A stretch of 51,470 bases of DNA, taken from Acidobacteriota bacterium. GTDB taxonomy: Bacteria > Acidobacteriota > Vicinamibacteria > Vicinamibacterales > UBA2999. The notes under the pieces are model-generated. The model worked only from the letters and a program-made list of their open reading frames with translations, ran no database searches and was not told where the DNA came from. Below, one piece after another: positions 18,946 to 29,479 of this stretch; position 1 is the first letter of the stretch; each line of letters starts with the position of its first letter. Location: positions 1-51,470 of the forward strand of contig JADZCY010000401.1 of the NCBI GenBank assembly GCA_020851325.1, given 5' to 3'. Both the position numbers and the translations under genes were made by a program.

Positions 18946-20400
18946 ATGCGTTTTGCCCCCGAGTACGTCTCCATCGTCCTCGACGAGAACTTCGAGGACG
19001 CCAAGGAGCTCCTCCTCTCGCCCCTGATGTCCATCAACTACGCGCACCTGGTGATGCTGGCCGAACAGGGCATCATCAGCGGCGCCGACGCGCGCATGCT
19101 GCGCACCGCGCTCGATGGCATCTCGCTCGACACGGTGCGCGAAGTCACCTACGACGGCACCTACGAGGATCTGTTCTTCTACATCGAGCGGCTGATCGAG
19201 CAGTCCGCCGGCGACGAGGTTGCCGGCCGCCTGCACACCGCGCGCAGCCGCAACGACATCGCGATGACGATGTATCGCATTCGCCAGCGCGAGTTCATCG
19301 CCGCGGTGGCAACCGGCGTGCTGGACCTGCGCGCCGCGTTCATCGATCTGGCGTCGCGTCATCGCGAATCGATCTACGGCGCGCATACGCACACGCAGCC
19401 GGCGCAGCCAACGACAATGGCGCATTACCTGCTGGCGGTGATCGAGCAGTTGGAACGCGACACGACGCGGCTGGCGGCGGCCTACGAGTCGACGAACCGC
19501 AATCCGCTCGGCGCCTGCGCCATCACCGGTACCGGGTTCCCGATCGATCGCACGCGCACCAGTGACCTGCTCGGGTTCTCCGCGCCCACCTGCAACACCT
19601 ACGGCAGCATCGCGACGGTGGACTACCTGCTCGAGAGCGTGTCGGCCACCGGCGTGCTCGTAATCGGCCTTGGCCGCGTCATTCAGGATCTGCTGCTGTG
19701 GTGCACGATGGAGTTCGGCTACCTGCGGCTGGCGGACGGCTTCGTGCAGGGCAGCAGCATCATGCCGCAGAAGCGCAACCCGGTGGCGCTTGAGCATGCG
19801 CGCGCCATTGCCAGCAAGGCGGTCGGCCAGTCACAGGCGATTGCCTCCGCCGTCCACAACACGCCCTTCGGCGACATCGTCGATACGGAAGACGACTTGC
19901 AGCCGCTGGTGGCGCAGATGTTCCGCGACGCGACGCGTGCGGTGACGCTGGTGGCCGCGGCGATGCGTGGCGCGGACTTCCATCGCGAGCGCCTGGCCGC
20001 GCGTGCGGCCGAGGGCGGAACGACGCTGACGGAACTCGCGGACACGCTGGTGCGCGATCACGGGCTGCCGTTCAAGTCGGCGCACGCGATTGCCGCGATG
20101 CTGCTGAAGGCACGCACGGAAGATCCCGACGCGTCGATGTCCGAAGCGCTGGCGCGCGCGTCCACCGCCGTGCTGGGCCACACGCTGTCCTACACCGAAG
20201 AGCAGTTGCAGACCATCATGAGCCCGGCGCATTTCGTGGCCGTGCGCACCACCTACGGCGGTCCGGCGCCGACCGAAACGGCGCGGGCGCTCTCCGCTTC
20301 GGTCGATCTGCTGGCGCGCGACAAGGCGCAGTGGCAGGCACGGCGCGACGCGCTGGCGACATCCGAGCGGCGCCTGCGAAGCGCGGTGGACGGCCTGTGA
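18946..20400 (+). CDS. argH: argininosuccinate lyase
   Basis: GRLHTARSRNDIAMTMYRIRQREF, GAHTHTQPAQPTTMAHYLL, GSSIMPQKRNPVALEHAR fumarase-superfamily signature. Confidence 0.92.
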   Translation: MRFAPEYVSIVLDENFEDAKELLLSPLMSINYAHLVMLAEQGIISGADARMLRTALDGISLDTVREVTYDGTYEDLFFYIERLIEQSAGDEVAGRLHTARSRNDIAMTMYRIRQREFIAAVATGVLDLRAAFIDLASRHRESIYGAHTHTQPAQPTTMAHYLLAVIEQLERDTTRLAAAYESTNRNPLGACAITGTGFPIDRTRTSDLLGFSAPTCNTYGSIATVDYLLESVSATGVLVIGLGRVIQDLLLWCTMEFGYLRLADGFVQGSSIMPQKRNPVALEHARAIASKAVGQSQAIASAVHNTPFGDIVDTEDDLQPLVAQMFRDATRAVTLVAAAMRGADFHRERLAARAAEGGTTLTELADTLVRDHGLPFKSAHAIAAMLLKARTEDPDASMSEALARASTAVLGHTLSYTEEQLQTIMSPAHFVAVRTTYGGPAPTETARALSASVDLLARDKAQWQARRDALATSERRLRSAVDGL

Positions 20401-20405
20401 CCCAC

Positions 20406-20495
20406 ATGAACCGCCAGTACGTGCTGGTGATCCTGGTCTGGATCGCGACGCTGGCGGCGCTGTACATCTTCCAGTCGGCCTTCGGGCTTCGCTGA
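20406..20495 (+). CDS. tiny (29 aa) single-TM ORF upstream of SSS symporter
   Basis: Manual translation: [29 protein letters not shown]; sits between argH stop and symporter start, absent from the ORF track. Confidence 0.5.
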   Translation: MNRQYVLVILVWIATLAALYIFQSAFGLR

Positions 20496-20520
20496 CTCCT
20501 GCTCACCGCGACCTGCGCCC

Positions 20521-22230
20521 ATGCACTGGATCGACTGGACCATCATCGCCGTCTATCTCGTCTGGATTGTCTGGGACGGCATCCGCCTGACCGAGAAGGC
20601 GCAGGAGATCGAAGGCTACTTCCTGGCCAGCCGCAGCCTGCCGTGGTGGGCCGTCGGCCTGTCGGTGATGGCGACGCAGCTCTCGGCCATCACGATGATC
20701 GGCACGACCGGGCAGGGCTACCAGAGCGGCATGGGACTGCTGCAGCAGTACTACGCGCTGCCGCTGGCGATGATCATCCTGTCGGTCACGCTGGTGCCGT
20801 TCTTTCACAACGCCCGCGTGTTCACGGCCTACGAGTATCTGGAAGGACGCTTCGACAGCAAGACACGGACCTTCACCGCGCTGCTGTTCCTGCTCTCGCG
20901 CGGCATGTCCACCGGCGTCGTCATCTCGGCGCCGGCTGTCGTGCTGTCGGTGATGCTCGGCCTCGACGTCACCACGACATGCCTGCTCATCGGCCTGCCG
21001 ACGGCCGTCTATACGATGTTCGGCGGCGTGCAGGCCGTGACGTGGACGGACGTCAAGCAGATGTACCTGATCGTGTTCGGGCTGGTCGCCGTGGCCATCG
21101 CGCTGGTGCTGGGCCTGCCGGACGGCGTCGGCGTTGGCGAGGCGCTGCGGATTGCCGGGGCAACCGGCCGCCTGCAGGTGATGGACTTCAGCCTCGATCC
21201 GAACCGCACCTACACCTTCTGGTCGGGAACGATCGGCGCGCTGTTCCTGTTCCTGTCGTACTTCGGCACCGACCAGAGCCAGGTGCAGCGCTATCTCACG
21301 GCGAAGTCGGTGGACGAGGCGCGCACGTCGCTCCTGATGAGCGCCTACTGGAAGATCCCGCTGCAGGCGCTGGTGATGATCATCGGCGTCTTCATGTTCC
21401 TGTTCTACGTCTTCACGCCGCCGCCGATGCTGTTCAATCCGGTGCACGACCAGCAGGTGCGGCAGAGCGAACGCGCGGCGGAATACGCGGCGCTGGAACA
21501 GCGCTTCGACGCCGCCGTGGCGACGCGGCGGCAGGCCGCCGAAAGCGCGGCGCAGATGGACCGCGGCGGCGACGGCATGACGCGGGCGTTGTCGCAGGCG
21601 GCGTTCCTGAGCGCCGACGAGCAGGTGAAGAGCGTCCGCGCCGAAGCCGTGGCCCTGGTCCGCGAGGTGTCGGGCGATGCCACCTACAACGACGTCAACT
21701 ACGTCTTCCCGACGTTCGTGACGACGCACCTGCCGGTGGGGTTGATTGGTCTGTTGATGGCGGCGATCTTCGCGGCGGCGATGTCGACGATTTCAGCGGA
21801 GCTGGCGTCGCTGTCGACGGCGACGGTGATCGACTTCTACCGCCGCTTTGGCAGCGGCCGCACGGCCGATGATCGGACGCTGTTGAACGTGTCGAGGCTG
21901 GCCACCGGACTCTGGGCCGTCTTCGCCTCCGTCGTCGCGATCTGGGCGGCGGAGCTCGGCTCGCTGATCGAAGTGGTGAATCGCTTCGGGTCGTTCTTCT
22001 ACGGCTCGATCCTCGGCGTGTTCATCCTCGCCATAGCCTGGCCGCGCGCCAATGGACACGGCGCGTTTGCCGGACTGATTGCCGGCATGGTCACGGTAGG
22101 CTACGTCGCGAGTACCACCTCCATCGGGTTCCTCTGGCACAACCTGATTGGCGCCGTCGCCGTCTTCGTCGTCGGCGTGATCGTCAGCGCCGCCACCGGC
22201 GGTCGCCGGACCACGCCTGCCGCGAGCTGA
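20521..22230 (+). CDS. sodium:solute symporter (SSS family)
   Basis: Polytopic; FASRSLPWW-like [68 protein letters not shown]. Confidence 0.9.
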   Translation: MHWIDWTIIAVYLVWIVWDGIRLTEKAQEIEGYFLASRSLPWWAVGLSVMATQLSAITMIGTTGQGYQSGMGLLQQYYALPLAMIILSVTLVPFFHNARVFTAYEYLEGRFDSKTRTFTALLFLLSRGMSTGVVISAPAVVLSVMLGLDVTTTCLLIGLPTAVYTMFGGVQAVTWTDVKQMYLIVFGLVAVAIALVLGLPDGVGVGEALRIAGATGRLQVMDFSLDPNRTYTFWSGTIGALFLFLSYFGTDQSQVQRYLTAKSVDEARTSLLMSAYWKIPLQALVMIIGVFMFLFYVFTPPPMLFNPVHDQQVRQSERAAEYAALEQRFDAAVATRRQAAESAAQMDRGGDGMTRALSQAAFLSADEQVKSVRAEAVALVREVSGDATYNDVNYVFPTFVTTHLPVGLIGLLMAAIFAAAMSTISAELASLSTATVIDFYRRFGSGRTADDRTLLNVSRLATGLWAVFASVVAIWAAELGSLIEVVNRFGSFFYGSILGVFILAIAWPRANGHGAFAGLIAGMVTVGYVASTTSIGFLWHNLIGAVAVFVVGVIVSAATGGRRTTPAAS

Positions 22231-22232
22231 CG

Positions 22233-22340
22233 ATGGCGCGGGCGCTGCTGCCGGCAATCCTCGGCGTGGCGGCAGTGCTGCTGGTGTCGTGGCTTGTCGG
22301 CGAATTGCTCCGACAGCGCCGTCCGCGCCGCCGACGATGA
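22233..22340 (+). CDS. tiny (35 aa) single-TM ORF with basic tail downstream of SSS symporter
   Basis: Manual translation: MARALLPAILGVAAVLLVSWLVGELLRQRRPRRRR; starts 2 nt after the symporter stop. Confidence 0.45.
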   Translation: MARALLPAILGVAAVLLVSWLVGELLRQRRPRRRR

Positions 22341-22347
22341 CGCGGAC

Positions 22348-22415
22348 GGTCTCCAGGGCTTGGACGGCTTGAAGGGCTTGGAGGCTTGGAGGGCTTGGGG
22401 CTTGGAGGGCTTGCC
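22348..22415. repeat. family B satellite (GGGCTTGGAG units)
   Basis: gggcttggacggcttgaagggcttggaggcttggagggcttggggcttggagggcttg; partial reverse complement at 22772-22800. Confidence 0.8.
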
Positions 22416-22441
22416 GGGCTGGTCGGCATACACTCTTCGCC

Positions 22442-22735
22442 ATGTATGCCATCGCCATCGTACGCTATCGCCGCCCGCTGGAAGAAGTGACCGCTCACCA
22501 GGAGCCGCATCGGGCTTACCTGCGACAACTGAAGGCGGACGGCACGCTCGTCGCCGCGGGGCCGCTCGATCCCCGCTTCGGTGGACTGTTCCTGTTGCGC
22601 GTCTCCGACGCGACGCCGCAGGCGGATCTGGACAAGGTGCGCGACAACGACCCGTACTACCTCGCGGGTGTGGCGCAATACGAGCTGCTGCCGTGGGGGC
22701 CCGTGATCGGAAAAGAGGATCTCGACAAGATCTGA
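22442..22735 (+). CDS. YciI-family protein
   Basis: MYAIAIVRYRRPLEEVTAHQEPHRAYLRQLKADGTLVAAGPLDPRFGGLFLLRVSD...DNDPYYLAGVAQYELLPW. Confidence 0.85.
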   Translation: MYAIAIVRYRRPLEEVTAHQEPHRAYLRQLKADGTLVAAGPLDPRFGGLFLLRVSDATPQADLDKVRDNDPYYLAGVAQYELLPWGPVIGKEDLDKI

Positions 22736-22771
22736 TCGCTGGCGAGAGGGGCTTGATCGGAGACTCGCCCG

Positions 22772-22900
22772 TTCAAGCCCTCCAAGCCCGAAGCCCTCCC
22801 AGCCTTTTGTCTGATGCCCTTACCGCCGCGCCGAAGCGCCAAGCGCGCACGCGGGCGGTCCCTTCCAGTCCTCCAGCCCTCCAGCCCTCCAGTCCTCTAG
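22772..22900. repeat. family B remnant (TTCAAGCCCTCCAAGCCC) and CCAGYCCT octamer array
   Basis: ttcaagccctccaagcccgaagccctccc at 22772-22801 and ttccagtcctccagccctccagccctccagtcct at 22863-22896. Confidence 0.75.
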
Positions 22901-22914
22901 TAAAGTAAGTCCCT

Positions 22915-24303
22915 GTGGCTTCTTTGACATTTCTGGGTGCCGCCGGCACCGTGACGGGATCGCAGTATCTCGTCGAGACCGACAACGAGCGCGTGCTGGT
23001 CGACTGCGGCATGTTCCAGGGACTCAAGGCGCTGCGGCAACGCAACTGGGCGCCGCTGCCGGTCAAGCCCGGGTCGGTGCGGTCGGTGGTGCTGACGCAT
23101 GCGCACCTCGATCATTCGGGCCTGTTGCCGCGCCTCGTCTCCAACGGTTTTGCCGGCCGGATCTTCTGCACGGCGGGCACGTCTGATTTGTGCAAGCTGG
23201 TGCTGCCCGATGCCGGCCGCCTTCAGGAAGAGGACGCGCGTCGCGCCAATCGGCGCCGCTACACGCGGCACACGCCGGCGCTGCCGCTCTTCACCGAGGC
23301 AGACGCGTCGCTCGCGCTGTCGCGCCTGCAGCCCTTCGGGTTCCACCGCGCGATGCCGATTGCGCCGGGCCTCGAAGCCGAGTTCATCAACGCCGGTCAC
23401 CTGCTCGGCTCGGCATATGTCCGCATGCGCCGGACCAACGGACAGGGCGGCACCATCCTGTTCGGCGGCGATCTCGGACGCTATGGCCGGCCGGTACTGC
23501 CGGACCCGTCGCCCGGCGTTGACTGCGACGTGCTGCTCGTCGAATCCACTTACGGCGATCGCCTGCACCCACCCGAAGACGACGGCGCCGCGCTGGCGCA
23601 GGTGATCAACGACACGGTGGCGCGCCGCGGCAAGTTGATCATCCCGTCGTTCGCGATTGGCCGTGTCGAGGAAGTGCTCTACTGGTTGAAGAAGCTGGAA
23701 GAACAGAATCGCGTGCCGGTGCTGCCGGTCTACGTCGACAGCCCGATGGCCGTCAAAGCCCTCGAGTACTACCGTCGCCATGCGGCCGAACTCGATCCCG
23801 ATGTGCGTCCGGCCCGCGGTGAAGTGTGTGCGTTCTGCACGGCGCGGTTCGAGGCGGTCGAGTCGACGCAGGAGTCGAAGTCGGTCACCGAGCGTCCCGG
23901 CCCGGCGATCGTGATCTCCGCCAGCGGCATGGCCACCGGCGGTCGCGTGCTGCATCACCTGGCCGCGGCGCTGCCCGACCCGCGCAACACCGTGCTGTTC
24001 GTCGGCTTCCAGGCGGCGGGCACGCGCGGCCGCACGCTCATCGACGGCGCCAAGGTGGTGAAGATGCTCGGCCAGGAGATTCCGGTCAACGCCACCGTCG
24101 CCAAGCTCAACGCGATGTCGGCACACGCCGACGCCAACGAGATCATCCAGTGGCTGCGCACGTTCCCGAAGGCGCCGGGCATCACCTATCTGGTGCACGG
24201 CGAGCCGCCGGCGCAGCAGGCGCTCAAGGTGCGGATCGAGCAGGAGATGGGCTGGCGCGTGCACGTGCCGGCGCACGGCGAGAAGGTGGAGATCCCGCTG
24301 TGA
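22915..24303 (+). CDS. MBL-fold RNA-processing exonuclease (beta-CASP/RMMBL)
   Basis: MASLTFLGAAGTVTGSQYLVE, LTHAHLDHSGLLPRL, LLVESTYGDRLH, VISASGMATGGRVLHHL, KLNAMSAHADANEIIQWL, LVHGEPPAQQAL. Confidence 0.92.
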   Translation: MASLTFLGAAGTVTGSQYLVETDNERVLVDCGMFQGLKALRQRNWAPLPVKPGSVRSVVLTHAHLDHSGLLPRLVSNGFAGRIFCTAGTSDLCKLVLPDAGRLQEEDARRANRRRYTRHTPALPLFTEADASLALSRLQPFGFHRAMPIAPGLEAEFINAGHLLGSAYVRMRRTNGQGGTILFGGDLGRYGRPVLPDPSPGVDCDVLLVESTYGDRLHPPEDDGAALAQVINDTVARRGKLIIPSFAIGRVEEVLYWLKKLEEQNRVPVLPVYVDSPMAVKALEYYRRHAAELDPDVRPARGEVCAFCTARFEAVESTQESKSVTERPGPAIVISASGMATGGRVLHHLAAALPDPRNTVLFVGFQAAGTRGRTLIDGAKVVKMLGQEIPVNATVAKLNAMSAHADANEIIQWLRTFPKAPGITYLVHGEPPAQQALKVRIEQEMGWRVHVPAHGEKVEIPL

Positions 24304-26234
24304 GCGAGGTCGAAACCACGACGCGTCCATACCTGCTCGAGCAGATAGACGACGCGGCGGTCGTGCAGTTGTACGCGGATGGGTTTGCCGCGCTGCCGCT
24401 GCCCGAAAAGGTGCTCGTCTGGCACCTCTACAACGCCGCGCTTGCCGGCCGCGACATCTATTACGACCAGCGCTATCGGCACAATCTGGCCATGCGCGCG
24501 ATGCTCGAAGCGGTGATCACACGTCCCGCCGGCATCGAGGCCTCGGCGCTCGACGCCATCACGCGCTACACCAAACTCTTCTGGCTCAACACCGGACCGT
24601 ACAACAACCTGACGGCACGCAAGTTCGTGCTGCCGCTGGCGCCCGAGCGGTTTGCCACCGCGGTGACGCAGGCGCATGCCAACGGCGCGACGCTGCCGCT
24701 GCAGGCCGGTGAGACACCCGAGGCGCTGGTGGCGCGCTATGCGCCGATGTTCTTCGATCTGTCCGTCGACCCGATGGTCACGAACAAGACGCCGCTCGAC
24801 GGCAGGGACATCCTCGTTGCCAGCGCCAACAACCTGTACGACGGCGTGGCGATGGCCGATCTGGAGGGCTTCGCCGAGCGGCACCCGATCAACTCGCGAC
24901 TGGTGAAGCGCGACGGCCAGCTCACCGAAGAGGTGTATCGCGTCGGCGGCCTCTATCACGATCACATCGTCCGCATCGTCTCGCACCTGCAGGAAGCCGC
25001 AGCGGTGGCACCGCCGGCGCTTGCGCGTGCGCTGACGGCGCTGATTCGGTGGTACCACACCGGTGACGAAGCGGACCGTGAAGCGTTCGACATCGCCTGG
25101 GTGCAGAATCACGACACCAGCGTCGACACCATGAACGGCTTCATCGAGGTCTACATGGACGCGCGCGGCACCAAGGGCGCGTGGGAAGGGCTCGTCTACT
25201 ACAGCAACCCCGAGAAGACCGGCAAGATCCGCACGCTGGCCGAGCAGGCGCAGTGGTTCGAAGACCGCATGCCGATCGAGCCGCGGTTCCGCAAACCCGT
25301 CGTGCAGGGCGTGTCGGCGATGGCGATCGAAGTGGTGGTGGAAGCCGGGGACTCGGGCCCGATCACGCCGATCGGCGTCAACCTGCCAAACGATCAGCGC
25401 ATCCGCGAGGCGTACGGCAGCAAGTCGGTGTCGCTGGCCAACGTGCTCGAGGCCTACGACCGCTCGCAGCCCGACAGCGTGCGCCAGGAGTTCTGCTGGG
25501 ACGAGGCGGAAGCGGAACGGGCGCGGCAGTGGGCCGCCTTCGCCGGCGAATTGACGACGGAGATCCATGAGGTGCTGGGGCATGGATCGGGCCGGATGGC
25601 CGAGGACGTCGCCGCGCAGCCGCAGGAGTTGCTGAAGGAGCAATATTCCGCGCTCGAAGAGACGCGCGCCGATCTGGTGGCGTTGTACTTCGTCGCCGAA
25701 CCGCACCTGGCGACGCTCGGCCTGCTCGATGGTGCCGATCATTCGGCGATCGTCCGCGCCGAATACGAGGCCTACGCGCGAAACGCCTTGATGCAACTGC
25801 GGCGCGTCCGCGAAGGCACGTCGATCGAGGAAGATCACATGCGCAACCGGCAGGCGATTGTCGGCTGGCTGCTCGCCAACACCGCCGCCATCGACATCCG
25901 TCGTCGCGACGGCAAGACCTACTACGTCGTGACCAACGTGGACGCGTTCCGCGCTGGTGTGGCGACGCTGCTGGCGCACGTGCAGCGCGTCAAGAGCGAG
26001 GGCGACTACGCCGCCGCGCGCGAGCTGTTCGAGACCTACGGCGTGCACTTCGATCCGGCGCTGCGGGACGAGATCGTCGAGCGCGTCGATCGCTTGAAGC
26101 TGCCGTCGTACACCGGGTTCGTCATGCCGAAGCTGCAAGCCGTCTACGGTCGGGATGGCGCCATCACTGACGTCGAGATCTCGTATCCTTGCGACTTCAC
26201 CGCGCAGATGCTCGAGTATTCGGGAATCCGATGA
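24300..26234 (+). CDS. M49-family (dipeptidyl-peptidase III-like) metallopeptidase
   Basis: Zinc motif EIHEVLGHGSGR and EETRADLVALYFVAEP; GTGA overlap with the upstream gene. Confidence 0.85.
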   Translation: MSEVETTTRPYLLEQIDDAAVVQLYADGFAALPLPEKVLVWHLYNAALAGRDIYYDQRYRHNLAMRAMLEAVITRPAGIEASALDAITRYTKLFWLNTGPYNNLTARKFVLPLAPERFATAVTQAHANGATLPLQAGETPEALVARYAPMFFDLSVDPMVTNKTPLDGRDILVASANNLYDGVAMADLEGFAERHPINSRLVKRDGQLTEEVYRVGGLYHDHIVRIVSHLQEAAAVAPPALARALTALIRWYHTGDEADREAFDIAWVQNHDTSVDTMNGFIEVYMDARGTKGAWEGLVYYSNPEKTGKIRTLAEQAQWFEDRMPIEPRFRKPVVQGVSAMAIEVVVEAGDSGPITPIGVNLPNDQRIREAYGSKSVSLANVLEAYDRSQPDSVRQEFCWDEAEAERARQWAAFAGELTTEIHEVLGHGSGRMAEDVAAQPQELLKEQYSALEETRADLVALYFVAEPHLATLGLLDGADHSAIVRAEYEAYARNALMQLRRVREGTSIEEDHMRNRQAIVGWLLANTAAIDIRRRDGKTYYVVTNVDAFRAGVATLLAHVQRVKSEGDYAAARELFETYGVHFDPALRDEIVERVDRLKLPSYTGFVMPKLQAVYGRDGAITDVEISYPCDFTAQMLEYSGIR

Positions 26235-28297
26235 AGAACGTGTTGCCCGCGCTGGCTTGGTGTGTCCTGCTCTCGTTGTCGTCGCCCGCGGCTGTCGTCG
26301 CACAGCCGGCGGTGACGCCGCAGATGCAGGCCGATGCCCTGGAGCAGATCATCCAGGGCGAGGACGCTCGTGACGCCGACATGATCCGCGCCGCGATGTC
26401 GCGAGGCGCGCAGCGGCGCAATGGCATCCGCGCGTTAGGACGCCTCGAGCAGCCGGAGATGATTCGCTACGTTGCGCCGGCGCTCGGCGACGGCGTTGGC
26501 ATCCGGGCCGAGGCGGCCTGGGCGCTGGCCCAGCTTGCGACCACGCCAGAGGCCGTGGCGCAGGTGCAGGACCTGATCATCGAGCGCGCCACGCAGGACG
26601 CCGACGCCGGCTTGTGGGAAGTGTGGGGCGAGATGGCGGCGGCGCTCGGACGCCTGCCCTACACGACGCCCGAACAGGTGGCGCGTACCGAAACGTTGCT
26701 CGTCGATCGGTTGCCGTCTCCCGATTCATTCGACGAACCGGAAACCGCGGCGATCATCGGCGCCGTTCGCGGCCTCGAGTCACTTGCCCGCGTCAGCCGC
26801 AAGGTGGCGCAGTTCCAACCCCGCACCTGGGATCGCCTGCGCTGGTCGGCAACGGCGCAGCGTCCCGCCGCCGATCCGCGTTCGTCGTGGATTCGTCGTC
26901 TTGCCATGGCGGCGCTCGTCACCGGCAACGAGGTGACGACGTCGATTGTCGAGCGTGCGCTGGCCGATCGCGATACCGAGGTGCGGCGGTTGGGGACGGT
27001 GGCACTGGCCGCCGACGGCGAGATGGCGGATCGCGCGGCGCTGATTCAGCAGGCGTTGAAGGATCCGGAACCGCAGGTGCGTCTGGAGGCCGTGCGCGCG
27101 TGGAGCCGCCGCCTGCCGTCGCCGACGTGCGCGCCGCTGCAGGCCGCGACGCGCGATCCGAATCCGCACGTGCAGATCCAGGCGATCGACGAGCTCGGCA
27201 CCTGCACGGCCGCTGAGGGCGTTACCGAGCTGACGGCGTTCGTCCAGGCGCCGCCTGCCGACACGCCACGCGCCTGGCATGTACCGTCACACGCGCTTGT
27301 CGCGCTTGCCCGTCGTCAACCGGACGGCGCCCGCAAGGCGTTGCCGGCGTTTGCCGCGCACCAGACGTGGCAGGTGCGGATGTATGCCGCACGTGCCGCC
27401 GCGGTCCTGAACGCGCACGATGTTCTCGTCAAGCTCGCTACCGACGCGCACGCCAACGTCCGCGAAGCGGCGTTGTCGGCGTTGATCGAGGCCAAGCGTC
27501 CGGAAGCCGTGCCCGCCGCCATCGACGCGCTGAACAAGGCCGACGACCATCAGCTTGTCCGCACGGCCACGCGCGCGTTCGTCGATGCGGACACACGCGC
27601 CAAAGCGGTGCCCGCACTCGTCGCCAGCCTGGCGGCGTTGACGAAGCAGCAGAAGGACACCTCGCGCGATCCGCGCATGGCGATTCTCGATCGCCTCGAG
27701 GCACTGGGCGATCGCGCGCAGGCGTCGGCGCTCGAGCCGTACCTGAAGGACTTCGACCCGGCGATCGCGGAGAAGACCGCCACCATCCTCACGGCGTGGA
27801 CCGGCGCGCCGAAGACGGCTGCGCCGGCGCGTATCATGGCGCCGCCGACCACGCTGGCCATGGTGCAGGCACTGCGCTCGCGCAAGCTTCGCGTCACCAT
27901 GGCGGGCCTTGGCACGTTCGACATCGCGCTCGACGTGGACGTCGCGCCGCTCACCGCCGTGCGCATTGCCAGCCGCGCCGAAGCGGGTTACTACAACGGC
28001 ACGACGTTCCATCGCCTGTCGCCGAACTTCGTCATCCAGGGCGGCAGTCCCGGCGCCAACGAATACGCCGGCGATGCGCGCTACATGCGTGACGAAGTCG
28101 GCACGCACCGGCGTGGCGCGGTCGGCATCTCGACGCGCGGGCGCGACACCGGCGACGCGCAGATCTTCGTCAACCTCGTCGACTCGCCCCGCCTCGATCA
28201 CCAGTACACGGTCTTCGGCACCGTCGTCTCGGGGATGGACGTCGTCGATCGCGTGCTCGAGGGCGACGTCATCGAACGCATCGACGTCGTCGATTGA
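26231..28297 (+). CDS. HEAT-repeat protein with C-terminal cyclophilin-type peptidyl-prolyl isomerase
   Basis: Signal peptide, HEAT-like repeats, then GYYNGTTFHRLSPNFVIQGGSPGANEYAG...DAQIFVNLVDSPRLDHQYTVFGTVVSGMDVVDRV. ATGA overlap with the M49 gene. Confidence 0.9.
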   Translation: MKNVLPALAWCVLLSLSSPAAVVAQPAVTPQMQADALEQIIQGEDARDADMIRAAMSRGAQRRNGIRALGRLEQPEMIRYVAPALGDGVGIRAEAAWALAQLATTPEAVAQVQDLIIERATQDADAGLWEVWGEMAAALGRLPYTTPEQVARTETLLVDRLPSPDSFDEPETAAIIGAVRGLESLARVSRKVAQFQPRTWDRLRWSATAQRPAADPRSSWIRRLAMAALVTGNEVTTSIVERALADRDTEVRRLGTVALAADGEMADRAALIQQALKDPEPQVRLEAVRAWSRRLPSPTCAPLQAATRDPNPHVQIQAIDELGTCTAAEGVTELTAFVQAPPADTPRAWHVPSHALVALARRQPDGARKALPAFAAHQTWQVRMYAARAAAVLNAHDVLVKLATDAHANVREAALSALIEAKRPEAVPAAIDALNKADDHQLVRTATRAFVDADTRAKAVPALVASLAALTKQQKDTSRDPRMAILDRLEALGDRAQASALEPYLKDFDPAIAEKTATILTAWTGAPKTAAPARIMAPPTTLAMVQALRSRKLRVTMAGLGTFDIALDVDVAPLTAVRIASRAEAGYYNGTTFHRLSPNFVIQGGSPGANEYAGDARYMRDEVGTHRRGAVGISTRGRDTGDAQIFVNLVDSPRLDHQYTVFGTVVSGMDVVDRVLEGDVIERIDVVD

Positions 28298-28309
28298 CGA
28301 CGCGCGTCG

Positions 28310-29479
28310 ATGATTTCGTCGCGATTTCCTTCCGACCTGTCGCCCAATGCGGTGACACGCGCGATCGAGGCGCGCCTGGCCAGCGGGCGCCCGCTGATCG
28401 ATCTTACCGAGTCCAATCCCACCCGCGTCGGCCTGCGGTATCCGATCGATCTGCTGGCGCCGCTGGCGTCGGCTGAATCGCTGCGCTACGAACCGCAGTC
28501 GCTGGGGCTGCCGGCGGCACGCGAAGCCGTCGCAGCGGAGTTCACGCGGCAGGGTGTGACGCTCTCGCCGGATCGCGTGACGCTGACAACCAGCACCAGC
28601 GAGGCGTATGCGCTGCTGTTCAAGCTGTTCTGCAATCCGGGCGATGCCGTGCTGGTGCCGCAGCCGAGCTATCCGCTGTTCGAGCATCTGACGCGGCTCG
28701 AGGCGGTCGAGACCGCGAGCTACGCCCTCGAGTATCACGGCACCTGGCGCATCGATCTCGATACGGTGACTCGTGCGATCACGCCGCGAACGAAGGCCGT
28801 GCTGGTGGTGTCGCCCAACAATCCGACGGGCTCGTATCTGCATCGCGATGATCTGGCGGCGCTGACGCGTGTGTGTGCCGAGCATCGGCTGGCGCTCGTT
28901 GGCGATGAGGTGTTCTTCGACTACGCGCTGGACGCGGCGCCGCAGGCGACGCCTGTGCTGGCACAAGCGGATGTGCTGACGTGCGCGCTCGGTGGCTTGT
29001 CGAAGTCCGGCGGCTTGCCGCAGGTGAAGCTCGGGTGGATCGGCTGGGGCGGACCCGAACGTGATGTCATGGCCGCGCTTCGTGCCTATGACATCATGGC
29101 GGATAGTTACCTTTCGGTGTCCACGCCCGTCCAGATCGCCGCACCCGCGCTGCTCTCCTCCGTGCACACCATCCGCCAGCAGATTCACGCGCGCGTCAGA
29201 CACAACCTCGATCGGTTGCGTGTGTTGTGTCACGGGTGGCCGTCGCTGCACGTGCTGCCGGTCGAAGGCGGCTGGTCGGCGGTGCTGCGTGTGCCGGCCG
29301 TGCGATCGGAAGAATCGCTCGTGCTCGATCTGCTGAACGACGAAGGCGTGCTGGTGCACCCGGGATACTTCTTCGACTTCCCTAACGAAGCGTTTCTCGT
29401 GCTCAGCCTCCTCGTCGAACCGTCGCAGTTTCTCGACGGTGCGGCGCGCGTGGTGGCACGCGCGGGAGCGACGGCATGA
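28310..29479 (+). CDS. PLP-dependent aminotransferase class I/II
   Basis: SNPTRVGLRYP, VVSPNNPTGSYL, VGDEVFFDYAL, GGLSKSGGLPQVKLGWIGWGG. Confidence 0.88.
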   Translation: MISSRFPSDLSPNAVTRAIEARLASGRPLIDLTESNPTRVGLRYPIDLLAPLASAESLRYEPQSLGLPAAREAVAAEFTRQGVTLSPDRVTLTTSTSEAYALLFKLFCNPGDAVLVPQPSYPLFEHLTRLEAVETASYALEYHGTWRIDLDTVTRAITPRTKAVLVVSPNNPTGSYLHRDDLAALTRVCAEHRLALVGDEVFFDYALDAAPQATPVLAQADVLTCALGGLSKSGGLPQVKLGWIGWGGPERDVMAALRAYDIMADSYLSVSTPVQIAAPALLSSVHTIRQQIHARVRHNLDRLRVLCHGWPSLHVLPVEGGWSAVLRVPAVRSEESLVLDLLNDEGVLVHPGYFFDFPNEAFLVLSLLVEPSQFLDGAARVVARAGATA

